DNA of 64,000 bases from Candidatus Thermodiscus eudorianus (GTDB taxonomy: Archaea > Thermoproteota > Thermoprotei_A > Sulfolobales > Acidilobaceae). A program made the position numbers and the translations under genes. The stretch lies in the NCBI GenBank assembly GCA_015521085.1, contig WAOW01000005.1, forward strand, positions 124,001-188,000. Reading direction: 5' to 3'. Position 1 is the stretch's first letter, and the number at the start of each line of letters is the position of its first letter. The notes beneath the pieces were generated by a model. It had not been told where the DNA came from. It saw only the letters and a program-made list of their open reading frames with translations, and ran no database searches. Positions 53,837 to 62,907 of this stretch are shown here, piece by piece.

Positions 53837-54453
53837 GCGCCTCGACAGCGAAGGAGTTACTGGTCCCGGCGGACCTGTACCGTAAAGCCGGGGTCGTGTT
53901 CGGCACACAGATCTGTACGAAATACATGAAGAGATTCACGTACAAGATACTGCCCGACGGCTTCTACCTACTGGACGTCGCCAAAATAGATGAGAGGCTT
54001 AGGATTGCAGCTAACTTCCTAGCTAAGTTCCCTCCAGAGAAGATAGCCGTTGTATCAGTACGTCTATACGGGCAGAAACCAGCTAGGATGATGTGTGAAA
54101 GAGTAGGATGTAAGGCGATAACGGGAAGAGTGGTGCCAGGGATATTCACCAACCCTTACCTCGAATACTACATGGAGCCGGACGTGGTCTTAGTAACTGA
54201 TCCTAGAACCGATAAGCAAGCGGTAGTTGAAGCGTCAAAGATAGGAGTACCGGTTGTTGCGTTTGCAGACACGGACAACAGGATTGAGAACCTCGACCTG
54301 ATCATACCAGCCAACAACAAAGGAAGAAGGAGCCTGGCACTATTATACTGGATTCTAACTAGGGAGATCCTTAGAAACAGGGGCGAGCTAGGCCCCACAG
54401 ATTCCTTAGATGTAGACTATGAGGCCTTCATGGCCAGTAGGATACGCAGGTAG
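53833..54453 (+). CDS. rps2: 30S ribosomal protein S2 (uS2)
   Basis: A 206-residue archaeal S2. [40 protein letters not shown], and the conserved [20 protein letters not shown] with [20 protein letters not shown] are present. It does not carry the bacterial coiled-coil insert. It ends the ribosomal cluster before the lipid-biosynthesis genes. Confidence 0.97.
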   Translation: MSASTAKELLVPADLYRKAGVVFGTQICTKYMKRFTYKILPDGFYLLDVAKIDERLRIAANFLAKFPPEKIAVVSVRLYGQKPARMMCERVGCKAITGRVVPGIFTNPYLEYYMEPDVVLVTDPRTDKQAVVEASKIGVPVVAFADTDNRIENLDLIIPANNKGRRSLALLYWILTREILRNRGELGPTDSLDVDYEAFMASRIRR

Positions 54454-54516
54454 CCCCCCGAGTCTCCCTTATTTTCCTCTAGCCAGCTTCCTATTATATA
54501 CCCGGTGGAGCGCGAG

Positions 54517-55386
54517 ATGGGGAGTTTGACGATTAGGAAGCCTATGCACGCGGGAACGTTCTATCCAGCAAGCAAGGAGTCATTGATTAAGTCGATCAAA
54601 GACTCGTTTCTACACCCTATAGGCCCCGGTAGGCTGCCAGAAAAGCCTAGTGGAGACGTTGTACACTCGATCGGCTATGTGGTACCCCATGCGGGCTACA
54701 TGTATAGCGGTCCTGTCGCGGCTCACGCCTATCTAGACTTATCGACGAGGAGGAAGCCCGAGGCTATTGTGATAGCAGGTCCGAATCATAACGGTATAGG
54801 TTTGGGAGCTGCGGTCTATAGAGGCGATGCATGGGAGACTCCGCTAGGCACCATACCTGTCGACAATGATATCGGGAAGTTGATTGTGGAATACACGCAA
54901 TATTATTCGTTTGATAACGAAGCCCATGTGTACGAGCACAGCGTAGAAGTCCAGGTTCCATTTATACAGTATGTTTACGGCGGTGAAGTTCCAATAGTCC
55001 CGATAACAATCTACATACAAACACTTGATGTCGCCCGGGATTTAGGGAAGGCACTAGCAAGAATCCGGGCTGAGAACGGCGTCGATATAGTCTTTATAGC
55101 GAGCACAGACTTCAACCACTACGAGCCGCATGACGTCACCCTAAGGAAAGATGAACTAGCGATAAACGCTATCCTGAACCTAGACGACGCGGGGTTATAT
55201 AGGGTCATAGAGGAGTATAACATAACAATGTGCGGGCCGGCTCCGACAGCGGCACTCATAAATTACGCGCTCCATTCAAACGCTGCAAAGCCGGTATTGC
55301 TGAAGCATGCTACCTCTGGCGATGTCACTGGCGAGAAGGACTGGGTTGTCGGCTACGCTTCGATCAAAGTCCCGCTCTCTAGTTAA
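54517..55386 (+). CDS. MEMO1-family protein
   Basis: A 289-residue dioxygenase-like protein of the MEMO family (COG1355). MHAGTFYPASKESLIKS, VPHAGYMYSGPVAAHAY and ASTDFNHYEPHD hold the histidines and aspartates of the metal-like pocket. Its biochemical role in archaea is unknown, though it travels with the mevalonate genes. ATG 54517 is chosen because GGTGGAG lies six bases upstream. GTG 54505 and TTG 54526 are alternatives, and a TATA-like TATTATATA at 54492-54500 could make a shorter leaderless form. Confidence 0.93.
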   Translation: MGSLTIRKPMHAGTFYPASKESLIKSIKDSFLHPIGPGRLPEKPSGDVVHSIGYVVPHAGYMYSGPVAAHAYLDLSTRRKPEAIVIAGPNHNGIGLGAAVYRGDAWETPLGTIPVDNDIGKLIVEYTQYYSFDNEAHVYEHSVEVQVPFIQYVYGGEVPIVPITIYIQTLDVARDLGKALARIRAENGVDIVFIASTDFNHYEPHDVTLRKDELAINAILNLDDAGLYRVIEEYNITMCGPAPTAALINYALHSNAAKPVLLKHATSGDVTGEKDWVVGYASIKVPLSS

Positions 55387-55394
55387 GCAACTAG

Positions 55395-56183
55395 GTGAAG
55401 CTGTTGAAGACATATAGTCTAGAAGCTAGTGCTTCTATTGCGTTGATCGGCGTCCCCCTAGCTAATTCGGAGAACCCCTTTCTATCGATACCAATAGGTA
55501 GAACTAGGGTAGACATTGCAGTGGGTGAGTGTAGTAGTCCGAGGCATAAGATAGGCGTCGCCGACGATAATGTAGCGTACCTGTTATCCGGGTTTATAGC
55601 TAACCTGGAAGAAATTACATCAAATAAATGTTTACAAATTAATATTAATAGTAGAAACGCGTTATCTAGGCTATCAGCATATTCTCTAGCCACCACTCTG
55701 ATAGTACACGCACTAGCAAAGTACCACAGTGAGACGCTAGACACCTGGGAGATACTAGAAATAGCGCGTTATGCAGATCCCATAGAGAAGCCATCAGGAT
55801 GGACCTACGTGATAGATTCCACACGGTACTCCACACTAACAGGGACACCCGTAGTCTTTAGAAACGACGAGGAGTTTGCTAAGATAGAGACTACCTTCGA
55901 GGGAGATCTCTCCTATAAATCTACAATCGAGGCAACAACCCAGAAACTCACCAGAGAAGCCCTAGGGGGAGATGTGTACAACTCCCTAGTGCGTATGGTA
56001 GGAGTAATGACGCTAGAGGCGGCGGTGAAGTTAAGGGAAGAGGGAAACGTAGTTGCGATAGCTGAGACTCTCGGCAAACTCCAGAATGGTTTAATAGCAT
56101 CAATATGGGACATTGATTACCCCCCTCCAAACTGCATAAATGTACCGGGCCTACCAGGCGAGTTTGATACATACTGTTGGTGA
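55395..56183 (+). CDS. divergent protein in mevalonate-kinase position, possibly degenerate GHMP fold
   Basis: A 262-residue protein that I cannot firmly assign. It sits between memo and the isopentenyl phosphate kinase gene, where archaeal mevalonate kinase is usually found. The stretch INSRNALSRLSAYSLATTLI (about 75-94) lines up in spacing with the GHMP motif P-x3-GLGSSAA, but the glycines are lost, so ATP binding in the usual way is doubtful. Segments such as TYVIDSTRYSTLTGTPVVF and the late acidic region are unplaced. It is either a very divergent kinase, an inactive relative, or something else. Confidence 0.45.
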   Translation: MKLLKTYSLEASASIALIGVPLANSENPFLSIPIGRTRVDIAVGECSSPRHKIGVADDNVAYLLSGFIANLEEITSNKCLQININSRNALSRLSAYSLATTLIVHALAKYHSETLDTWEILEIARYADPIEKPSGWTYVIDSTRYSTLTGTPVVFRNDEEFAKIETTFEGDLSYKSTIEATTQKLTREALGGDVYNSLVRMVGVMTLEAAVKLREEGNVVAIAETLGKLQNGLIASIWDIDYPPPNCINVPGLPGEFDTYCW

Positions 56184-56190
56184 AACCGTA

Positions 56191-56961
56191 TTGCTATCGA
56201 GAAAGAAGCTGGTGGAGCCTATCGTCATAAAACTTGGAGGAAGTGCTATAACTTTTAAGGATAAGCCTTACAGTGTAAACGAGGAAGCACTAGTTAGGAT
56301 TTCCAAGATACTCAGATCATACTACGAAGCAGGCGGTCGTATGGTGCTAGTTCACGGTGGAGGAAGCTTTGGACACCAGGCGGTTTTTGAGCGAAGGAGT
56401 CGAAAAGGCGTACTGGATCAAAGAGATGTCTCAATGGTCCAATACATCATGCTAAAGCTCGCAGTTAAGGTTATGGATATACTGCTGGAGCACGGGCTAC
56501 CAGTCACCCTCTACCCAGGCCATGTTCTGTGTAGGAAGAAGTGCCAGTCGATCTCCAAGTTGGATTATATTATTGAGGATCTAGAAAATGGATTGGTGCC
56601 CATGACTCACGGTGATATAATCTATAGTGATAGGGGGGAATATATCATAAGCGGCGATGATTTAACTTTGTGGGTTGCATCCGCTGTAGGCGCTACAAGG
56701 GTATACTTTGTGACGTCTGAACCAGGAGTATTAGGGCCTAAGGGCGAGGTAATCGAAGCCCTAAACAGTATAGATCAAGTCCGTGTCTTTAACGGTAAAG
56801 AAATAGACGTGACGGGAGGTGTCATCGGGAAAATAGAGAAGGCGTTAAGCTATTCTCTAGACCACGACGTCGAGATAAGGGTCATTGATATAGAGGGTCT
56901 GGCCAAAGTCCTCCAAGGCAAACCTGCGGGCACATTGATAAGACATGCTAGGAGAGGATAA
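56191..56961 (+). CDS. ipk: isopentenyl phosphate kinase
   Basis: A 256-residue amino-acid-kinase-fold enzyme that phosphorylates isopentenyl phosphate to IPP in the archaeal mevalonate pathway. IVIKLGGSAITFKDKPYSVN opens the fold, followed by VLVHGGGSFGHQAV with the catalytic histidine, and HGDIIYSDRGEYIISGDDLT. The frame extends to ATG 56140 inside the upstream gene, but GGTGA before TTG 56191 supports the shorter form. GTG 56212 is a further option. Confidence 0.93.
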   Translation: MLSRKKLVEPIVIKLGGSAITFKDKPYSVNEEALVRISKILRSYYEAGGRMVLVHGGGSFGHQAVFERRSRKGVLDQRDVSMVQYIMLKLAVKVMDILLEHGLPVTLYPGHVLCRKKCQSISKLDYIIEDLENGLVPMTHGDIIYSDRGEYIISGDDLTLWVASAVGATRVYFVTSEPGVLGPKGEVIEALNSIDQVRVFNGKEIDVTGGVIGKIEKALSYSLDHDVEIRVIDIEGLAKVLQGKPAGTLIRHARRG

Positions 56962-56965
56962 AGGC

Positions 56966-58093
56966 ATGGTTGACGATATACTCAAGGATAGAAAACTAGA
57001 TCACATCAACGTCGTATTGGAGAGAAATCCTGAGTCAATCCATCCTACACTGCTAGATGACGTCAGGATAGTCCATAACCCATTACCAGAAGTAGACCTA
57101 GACGATGTATCCCTGAAAACAAACTTCTGCGGACGAGAGATCCCCACGCCTCTAATGATAACTGGGATGACCGGTGGGCACCCCGAAGTAGAGCCTATTA
57201 ACGAGAAGTTAGCTAGGGTGGCCCAGGAATATGGCTTGGCAATGGGTGTCGGTAGTCAAAGACCGGCACTCAAGTATCCGGAACTAGCTAGAACGTACAG
57301 GGTTGCACGTAAAGTAGCCCCTGACATATTCCTTGTAGCTAATATAGGCGCGCCACAACTGGCCAGGGAGTATGGAATAGAGGATGTAAAAAGAGCTGTT
57401 GAGATGATAGACGCCGATGCAATCGCTATACACTTAAACCCAGGCCAGGAAGCTTTTCAAAAAGAGGGTGATCCGTTCTATGCTGGAGTTACTGATAAGA
57501 TAGTGGAAATACTTGACCACGTCAATGTACCGCTAATAATAAAGGAGACGGGCACAGGGATATCGTATGAAGTAGCTAGGGAACTGTACAATATAGGTGT
57601 CAAGTGTTTTGATACTGCGGGACTCGGTGGGACAAACTGGATAAAAGTTGAGGTACTGCGATCACTCAGAAGAGGTGAAGCTCCTCTTCCGGCTGGTCCT
57701 TTGGCAGACTATTGGGGTAATCCAACGGCTCTGGCTGTAATCGAAACGAGGACTGCGGCTCCCGGTGCCTATATAGTCGGTAGTGGAGGCATCAGGGACG
57801 GTCTCGATGCAGCTAAGGTAATAGCGCTTGGGGCTGACATAGCTGGTCTGGCGTTGCCCGCGCTCCGAGTTTTAATTAGATCTGGAGTCGAGGGGTTAAG
57901 AAAGTATATAAATTCAATATTATATCAGATTAAATCAATAATTTTCCTGACAGGTGGAAAGAGACCTGTTGATCTATGGAGAACTCCCATTACTATAACT
58001 GGCCGTCTCTACGAAGAGGCAAAGGGCAGAGGCATTAATTTAACGAATTACATCAACATCACTAGGATAAACACGGTGGGAGCCAGGAGATGA
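56966..58093 (+). CDS. fni: isopentenyl-diphosphate isomerase type 2 (FMN-dependent)
   Basis: A 375-residue FMN and NADPH-dependent isomerase converting IPP to DMAPP. The N-terminal RKLDHINVVLE, the FMN-site TPLMITGMTGGH, AMGVGSQRPAL, the catalytic HLNPGQE and GLGGTNW, and the phosphate-binding GSGGIRDG are intact. ATG 56966 is preceded by AGGAGAGG; ATG 56945 would extend it into the ipk gene. Stop and next start overlap as ATGA. Confidence 0.96.
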   Translation: MVDDILKDRKLDHINVVLERNPESIHPTLLDDVRIVHNPLPEVDLDDVSLKTNFCGREIPTPLMITGMTGGHPEVEPINEKLARVAQEYGLAMGVGSQRPALKYPELARTYRVARKVAPDIFLVANIGAPQLAREYGIEDVKRAVEMIDADAIAIHLNPGQEAFQKEGDPFYAGVTDKIVEILDHVNVPLIIKETGTGISYEVARELYNIGVKCFDTAGLGGTNWIKVEVLRSLRRGEAPLPAGPLADYWGNPTALAVIETRTAAPGAYIVGSGGIRDGLDAAKVIALGADIAGLALPALRVLIRSGVEGLRKYINSILYQIKSIIFLTGGKRPVDLWRTPITITGRLYEEAKGRGINLTNYINITRINTVGARR

Positions 58094-59115
58094 CGGAGTT
58101 CTCGTACCTTAAAGATGCACTAAACAAGTACCCGCCCATGATAGACATGTATATATTCAATGAGTTGTTGAAAGGTGATCCAGAGTACGTTTACAAGGCA
58201 TCGCAACATCTATTGAAAGCTGGCGGGAAAAGGCTTAGACCAATCATAGTACTCGTGACTGCTAGGATGCTTGGAGGACAAGATGCAGAATCCAAGGCGT
58301 TACCTTTAGCTGCAGCTGTAGAAGTGTTTCACAACTTCACCCTAGTACACGACGATATAATGGACCAAGATGAGTTCAGGCGTGGAGTACCGACGGTCCA
58401 CAAGGTTTGGGGCGAGGCTACGGCCATACTAGCTGGCGACCTATTATTTAGCTTATCCTTTAAGGCAATATCCAGGTCAAGCGAGAGAGGGCTATCCCAG
58501 GAGGGTTTGGTTAGAGCGTTTAAGGTATTAACTGAAGCCAGTGTCCGAGTCTCTAGGGGCCAAGGCTATGATATGTTGTTTGAGAAGCTAGACGATGTCG
58601 ATTACCACGACTACCTACAGATGGTTTATTTAAAAACGGGGGCACTCATAGAAGCTAGCGCCAAGTTAGGGGCAATCGCAGCAGGCGTCGACGAGTCTAT
58701 TGTCGAGAAACTGGGTGATTATGGGGCTTTCGTAGGAGTTGCTTTCCAGATAAGGGACGATATACTAGGGGTCTTCGGTGATCCAGAGAAAACAGGTAAG
58801 CCTATATATAACGATCTCAGACGGGGTAAGAAGACTCTCCTTGTCCTCTATGCTATGAAGCATGCTAGAGGCGAAGACAGGAACCTGGTTAAAAGAGTTT
58901 TATCCGGTTACTATTCCGATGAGGATCTGAAGAGGGTTGTTGATATAATCGTCGGGACAGGGGCTCTTAAGTATGCGGAGTCGCTTGCTGAGAAGTATGT
59001 TGAGAATGCGAAGAGAATAATGGACGATTTAAAGGCGGCTGGATTGATAGCTGATATCAAATCGTTAGAAATATTAAAAGAATTAGCTGAATTCTCTATA
59101 AAGAGGGACAGGTGA
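58090..59115 (+). CDS. geranylgeranyl/farnesyl diphosphate synthase
   Basis: A 341-residue trans-prenyltransferase making the C20 or C25 precursor of archaeal membrane lipids. The first aspartate-rich motif lies in VHDDIMDQDEFRRG near residue 92 and the second in FQIRDDILGVFGD near 223. GGKRLRPIIVL near 47 is the IPP site. Chain length is set by residues before the first motif (AVEVFHNFTLV); the bulky FHNF may limit it, but I cannot fix the product. Confidence 0.95.
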   Translation: MTEFSYLKDALNKYPPMIDMYIFNELLKGDPEYVYKASQHLLKAGGKRLRPIIVLVTARMLGGQDAESKALPLAAAVEVFHNFTLVHDDIMDQDEFRRGVPTVHKVWGEATAILAGDLLFSLSFKAISRSSERGLSQEGLVRAFKVLTEASVRVSRGQGYDMLFEKLDDVDYHDYLQMVYLKTGALIEASAKLGAIAAGVDESIVEKLGDYGAFVGVAFQIRDDILGVFGDPEKTGKPIYNDLRRGKKTLLVLYAMKHARGEDRNLVKRVLSGYYSDEDLKRVVDIIVGTGALKYAESLAEKYVENAKRIMDDLKAAGLIADIKSLEILKELAEFSIKRDR

Positions 59116-59622
59116 GTGGCCAAAGACTATTCACGAGAAGACTACCGGTTCCCAATCGTCTATGCAGAAGGAGTCTCCTCCACCGAGTACCTGCATCCCG
59201 ATCTAAAGTCGAGAAAATACATAATCACGCCAAGTAACAAGGGCAATGGTCTAGGCAAGATAGTCTACGAGGAAGGAATACAACTAGCTTTTGACTTACT
59301 CAAGGCTAGAACTACACGGGAAATCGCCGTTAGGGTGCCTTGGAAAGACGACAAGGCGATGCTGCTAAAACGGGACACACCGGTTATCATATACCAAGTA
59401 GAGGGTGTGCAGACTGTGTTTTACGCTTTTGAGGGGGATGATTTGAGGAGTGGTGATGTATTGGCGTATGTATTGACGGGTAAGGGGGAGACGCGGACTG
59501 TGAGGGTCGATGAGGATGCGACTGTTTTTTATATTGCATGGCAGCCTGGGACGCACCCGCCTAGGTATATAGTTGTTCTGGCTAGGGAAGAGGATCTTAT
59601 AGTGCTTGAAAGGGCTAGATAG
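59116..59622 (+). CDS. DUF2118-like protein
   Basis: A 168-residue beta-rich protein resembling the archaeal DUF2118 family (a biotinyl/lipoyl-like fold without an obvious modified lysine). Segments are FPIVYAEGVSSTEYLHPDLK, IITPSNKGNGLGKIVYEEGI and FEGDDLRSGDVLAYVLTGKG. The third part (from about 59400) uses noticeably more GTG, TTT and GAT codons than the first. It starts with GTG directly after the prenyltransferase stop. Function unknown. Confidence 0.7.
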   Translation: MAKDYSREDYRFPIVYAEGVSSTEYLHPDLKSRKYIITPSNKGNGLGKIVYEEGIQLAFDLLKARTTREIAVRVPWKDDKAMLLKRDTPVIIYQVEGVQTVFYAFEGDDLRSGDVLAYVLTGKGETRTVRVDEDATVFYIAWQPGTHPPRYIVVLAREEDLIVLERAR

Positions 59623-59645
59623 CTTCCTGGGACTGGTGGCGTCTG

Positions 59646-61364
59646 GTGAGGAAATTGGATGAAAATCTAGAGAAAATTGTAAAAGGTTATGCTCTTAAGA
59701 ATGCAGTAAAGCATGGTGGGCAAGCGAAGATAGGTAGTGTAATGTCGATGCTCCTGGGCGATTATCCCGAGCTTAAATCGCGGGCAAAAGAGATAGTAGT
59801 GCTTGTAAAGGAGATAGTTGATGAGATCAACTCGCTCTCGCTCGATGAACAGAAGAAGCTGCTAGAAGAGGAATACCCCTGGCTTCAGCAAGGCGAAGAA
59901 GAGAGGAGAGATGAGGTGAAGGGTTTACCGCCACTGCCAGACGCTATAGAGGGTGGTGTGGTGACGCGGTTCGCGCCAAATCCAGACTTCGTTATTCATC
60001 TCGGGAACGCCAGGCCAGCCATATTGAGCGACGAATACGCTAAGATGTACAAGGGTAAGATGATTCTTCGCTTTGAGGACACGGATCCTAGAACCAAGAC
60101 CCCGTTACCCGAAGCCTATGGTCTTATCAAGGAGGATCTAAAGTGGCTTAACGTCGAGTGGCATGATGAATACATTCAGAGTCTAAGGATGGAGATCTTC
60201 TACAATGTAGCTAGGGAAGTGATCAAAAGAGGATGCGCCTATGTAGATTTGTGCAGAGAGAAGTCAAAGGAACTCCTCTCAAGAGGCCAATACTGCGAGA
60301 CGCGGGATAAACCAGTAGAATGGCAGCTCGAAGAATTCCAGAAGATGGTATCGGGCTATTACGATGAGGGCGAGGCAGTGCTCCGTATAAAGACAGACCC
60401 GAAGCACCCCAATCCGAGCGTCAGGGACTGGGTTGCTTTCAGGATAATAGATACAGAGAAGTACCCCCACCCGCTAGTCGGTTCTAAGTATTCCGCGTGG
60501 CCAACGTACAACTTCGCAGTGAGTGTCGACGACCACCTCATGGGGGTTACACATGTTCTCAGGGGCAAAGAGCACCAGGTAAACACCGAGAAGCAATCGT
60601 ATGTCTACAAGTGTATGGAATGGAAACCCCCGGTATTCATCCACTTTGGCAGACTGAAGCTGGAGGGATTCATTATGAGCAAGAGCTACATTAGGAAGCT
60701 CCTTGAAGAGAACCCAGGCAAGTTCCTGGGATACGACGACCCACGTTTCGGTACCATAGCCGGGCTTAGGAGGCGAGGGATTCTCCCCGAAGCCATACGC
60801 CAACTCATACTAGAAGTTGGAGTGAAACGCGGGGACGCCAGGATAAGCTGGGACAACCTAGCCGCAATGAATAGAAAGCTTCTCGACCCTCTGGCGGATA
60901 GGCTAATGTTCGTATGGGACCCACTTGAACTAGCACTAGATATACCCGGTTGCCTTAAGGCAAAGATACCTTATCACCCCGACAGGCCCGAACGATCGAG
61001 GGTTATAGAAGTCTGTCCAGGCGATAAGGTAGTCATAAACAGGGAAGACGCACGAGGTGAGGTAAGGCTCATTGGCTTAGGAAACTTTAGATTAGAGGAC
61101 GGTAGGGCGGTCCTAGTCACCCCAGACTTGGAGTATGCGCGCAATAGGAAGCTACCCATAATACAATGGGTCCCCTTATCCGGTTCTAGACAGTTAATAG
61201 TGCTCGAACCAAGAGGTTTAGAGTTCGACGAGTACAGGGGTCTCGTAGAATCTGCTATTAGTGAATACAAGGTTGACAGCAGGCTCCAGTTGATGCGCTT
61301 CGGATTCATAAGGATAGACGAAGAGGAGGGTGGAGTATACAAAGCATTCTTAACCCATAGATAG
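59646..61364 (+). CDS. gltX: glutamyl-tRNA synthetase (archaeal type)
   Basis: A 572-residue class I synthetase related to GlnRS. FAPNPDFVIHLGNARPA is the HIGH region near residue 115, and LEGFIMSKSYIRK near 343 is the KMSKS signature. The beta-barrel anticodon-binding domain follows, as in archaeal and eukaryotic enzymes. It probably makes Glu-tRNA-Glu and Glu-tRNA-Gln, the latter needing an amidotransferase encoded elsewhere. Start GTG 59646. Confidence 0.96.
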   Translation: MRKLDENLEKIVKGYALKNAVKHGGQAKIGSVMSMLLGDYPELKSRAKEIVVLVKEIVDEINSLSLDEQKKLLEEEYPWLQQGEEERRDEVKGLPPLPDAIEGGVVTRFAPNPDFVIHLGNARPAILSDEYAKMYKGKMILRFEDTDPRTKTPLPEAYGLIKEDLKWLNVEWHDEYIQSLRMEIFYNVAREVIKRGCAYVDLCREKSKELLSRGQYCETRDKPVEWQLEEFQKMVSGYYDEGEAVLRIKTDPKHPNPSVRDWVAFRIIDTEKYPHPLVGSKYSAWPTYNFAVSVDDHLMGVTHVLRGKEHQVNTEKQSYVYKCMEWKPPVFIHFGRLKLEGFIMSKSYIRKLLEENPGKFLGYDDPRFGTIAGLRRRGILPEAIRQLILEVGVKRGDARISWDNLAAMNRKLLDPLADRLMFVWDPLELALDIPGCLKAKIPYHPDRPERSRVIEVCPGDKVVINREDARGEVRLIGLGNFRLEDGRAVLVTPDLEYARNRKLPIIQWVPLSGSRQLIVLEPRGLEFDEYRGLVESAISEYKVDSRLQLMRFGFIRIDEEEGGVYKAFLTHR

Positions 61365-61375
61365 CCGCCTAATCC

Positions 61376-61389
61376 TTTAACTTAATTTT
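61376..61389 (+). promoter_or_regulatory. TATA region before pheS
   Basis: The A/T-rich run TTTAACTTAATTTT, about 45-57 bases before the pheS TTG, predicts a start near 61408. It marks a promoter for pheST in the 68-base gap after gltX. Confidence 0.45.
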
Positions 61390-61432
61390 ACGCCGCTATG
61401 CCCCTTAAGTCTCAACTCGGGGAAACACTGTA

Positions 61433-62896
61433 TTGACAGGCGGTAGGATTAGCGTAAGTAAGAGCGAGTACGATTTACTGAAGAGGATCATCGAGTCCGG
61501 GATAAGAGAGGATTACCTTGACGCGGCAGCCAGAAAGCTGGGAATCAGCAAGTCAACGCTAGCCAGCCTCCTAATGCTCTTGGCAGACAAGGGCCTAGTT
61601 GAGGTCGAGGAGGAAACCCGTGAGTATAACTATTTGACCGACAAGGGCCGTGATGCGTTGAGAAATGGTCTTCCAGAGAGGAGACTCGTTGAGACCGTTC
61701 TTAGAACGGGAGGGGAGGCTGATATTGGAGAGATCCGTAGAGTTCTGGGTGGAGAGTCGGGCATTGCCATAGGTCAGGCTAGGAAGAAGGGGTACATTAC
61801 CATTGAGTCGGGTAGGGTTAGGCTAGTTAGGGATCCAAGGGTGGTGCTAGAGGAGCTCGGGAAGCTGGAGGAGGTTCTCAAAGCTGTTGATAGGGGTGAG
61901 GATGTTAGTGTTCCTAAAGAGTTAGTAGAGAGAGGCCTGGTTAGGTCGAAGAGGGAAATCAAGAGGAAATTCAAGCTTGTTCACGATCCAAAAACGATCC
62001 TGGATAAAGTCGTCGTGGAATACGCCAAGCTAACCAGTTCGTTAGTGTCGACAGGTGAGTGGCGGCGCATACGTTTGAGGCGCTATGATATAACGGCAGA
62101 ACCGCCCCGGATATACCCGGCTAGGAAGCATTTCCTAGTAGAGTTCATTGAGATGCTGCGCGATATAATGAAGGAGCTAGGCTTTATAGAGGTTAGGGGG
62201 CCCTTGGTTGAAATAGAGCTATTTAACTTCGACGTTCTATTCCAGGCCCAAGACCATCCTGCACGGGAGATACATGACACGCTATGGATAAAAGAGCCCC
62301 GGAAAGCAGACCTCTCAGCTTATAGCGATCTCGTGGAGAGAGTCGCACGCATCCACGAGAGGGGATGGGGTTACAAGTGGAACCCGGATATAGCTGCTCG
62401 GCTACTCTTAAGGAGTCAAACTACAAGTGTCTCAGCGAGAATCCTTGTGGAAAGGCCGAAGCCGCCTATACGCTTCTTCACTCTCGGACGAGTTTACAGG
62501 AGCGATGTCGTCGATGCAACGCATCTACCGGAGTTTCATCAGCTAGACGGTATTATGGGCTGGAAGGGTTACACTTTCAGGGATTTAATCGGACTTTTAC
62601 AGGAGGTTGCTAAAAGACTTGGCTTGAATCTTAAGCTCAAACCGGGTTACTTCCCCTTCACAGAGCCAAGTGTAGAGGGATATGTTCAGTTGCCTAATGG
62701 AAGATGGCTTGAGTTGTTTGGCGCTGGCCTCTTCAGGCCAGAGGTTCTTGAGGCGGCTGGCGTGGATTATCCAGTGGGCGCGTGGGGCTTTGGAGTCGAG
62801 AGGTTGGCTGCCGCGGTATTAGGTATTAGTGATATCAGGGAATTATATACTAAAGATGTAAAGAAAATTATGGAGTTTAAGGTTAGGAGTGTATAG
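61433..62896 (+). CDS. pheS: phenylalanyl-tRNA synthetase alpha subunit
   Basis: A 487-residue class II catalytic subunit of the archaeal type, with an N-terminal winged-helix region (SKSTLASLLMLLADKGLVEV). Motif 2 is ILVERPKPPIRFFTLGRVYR with FHQLDGIM, and motif 3 GAWGFGVERLAAAVLGISD. RPARE-like PAREIHDTLW holds substrate residues. Starts with TTG 61433. It is followed after 11 bases by pheT. Confidence 0.96.
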   Translation: MTGGRISVSKSEYDLLKRIIESGIREDYLDAAARKLGISKSTLASLLMLLADKGLVEVEEETREYNYLTDKGRDALRNGLPERRLVETVLRTGGEADIGEIRRVLGGESGIAIGQARKKGYITIESGRVRLVRDPRVVLEELGKLEEVLKAVDRGEDVSVPKELVERGLVRSKREIKRKFKLVHDPKTILDKVVVEYAKLTSSLVSTGEWRRIRLRRYDITAEPPRIYPARKHFLVEFIEMLRDIMKELGFIEVRGPLVEIELFNFDVLFQAQDHPAREIHDTLWIKEPRKADLSAYSDLVERVARIHERGWGYKWNPDIAARLLLRSQTTSVSARILVERPKPPIRFFTLGRVYRSDVVDATHLPEFHQLDGIMGWKGYTFRDLIGLLQEVAKRLGLNLKLKPGYFPFTEPSVEGYVQLPNGRWLELFGAGLFRPEVLEAAGVDYPVGAWGFGVERLAAAVLGISDIRELYTKDVKKIMEFKVRSV

Positions 62897-62907
62897 GTGT
62901 ATGGAAC

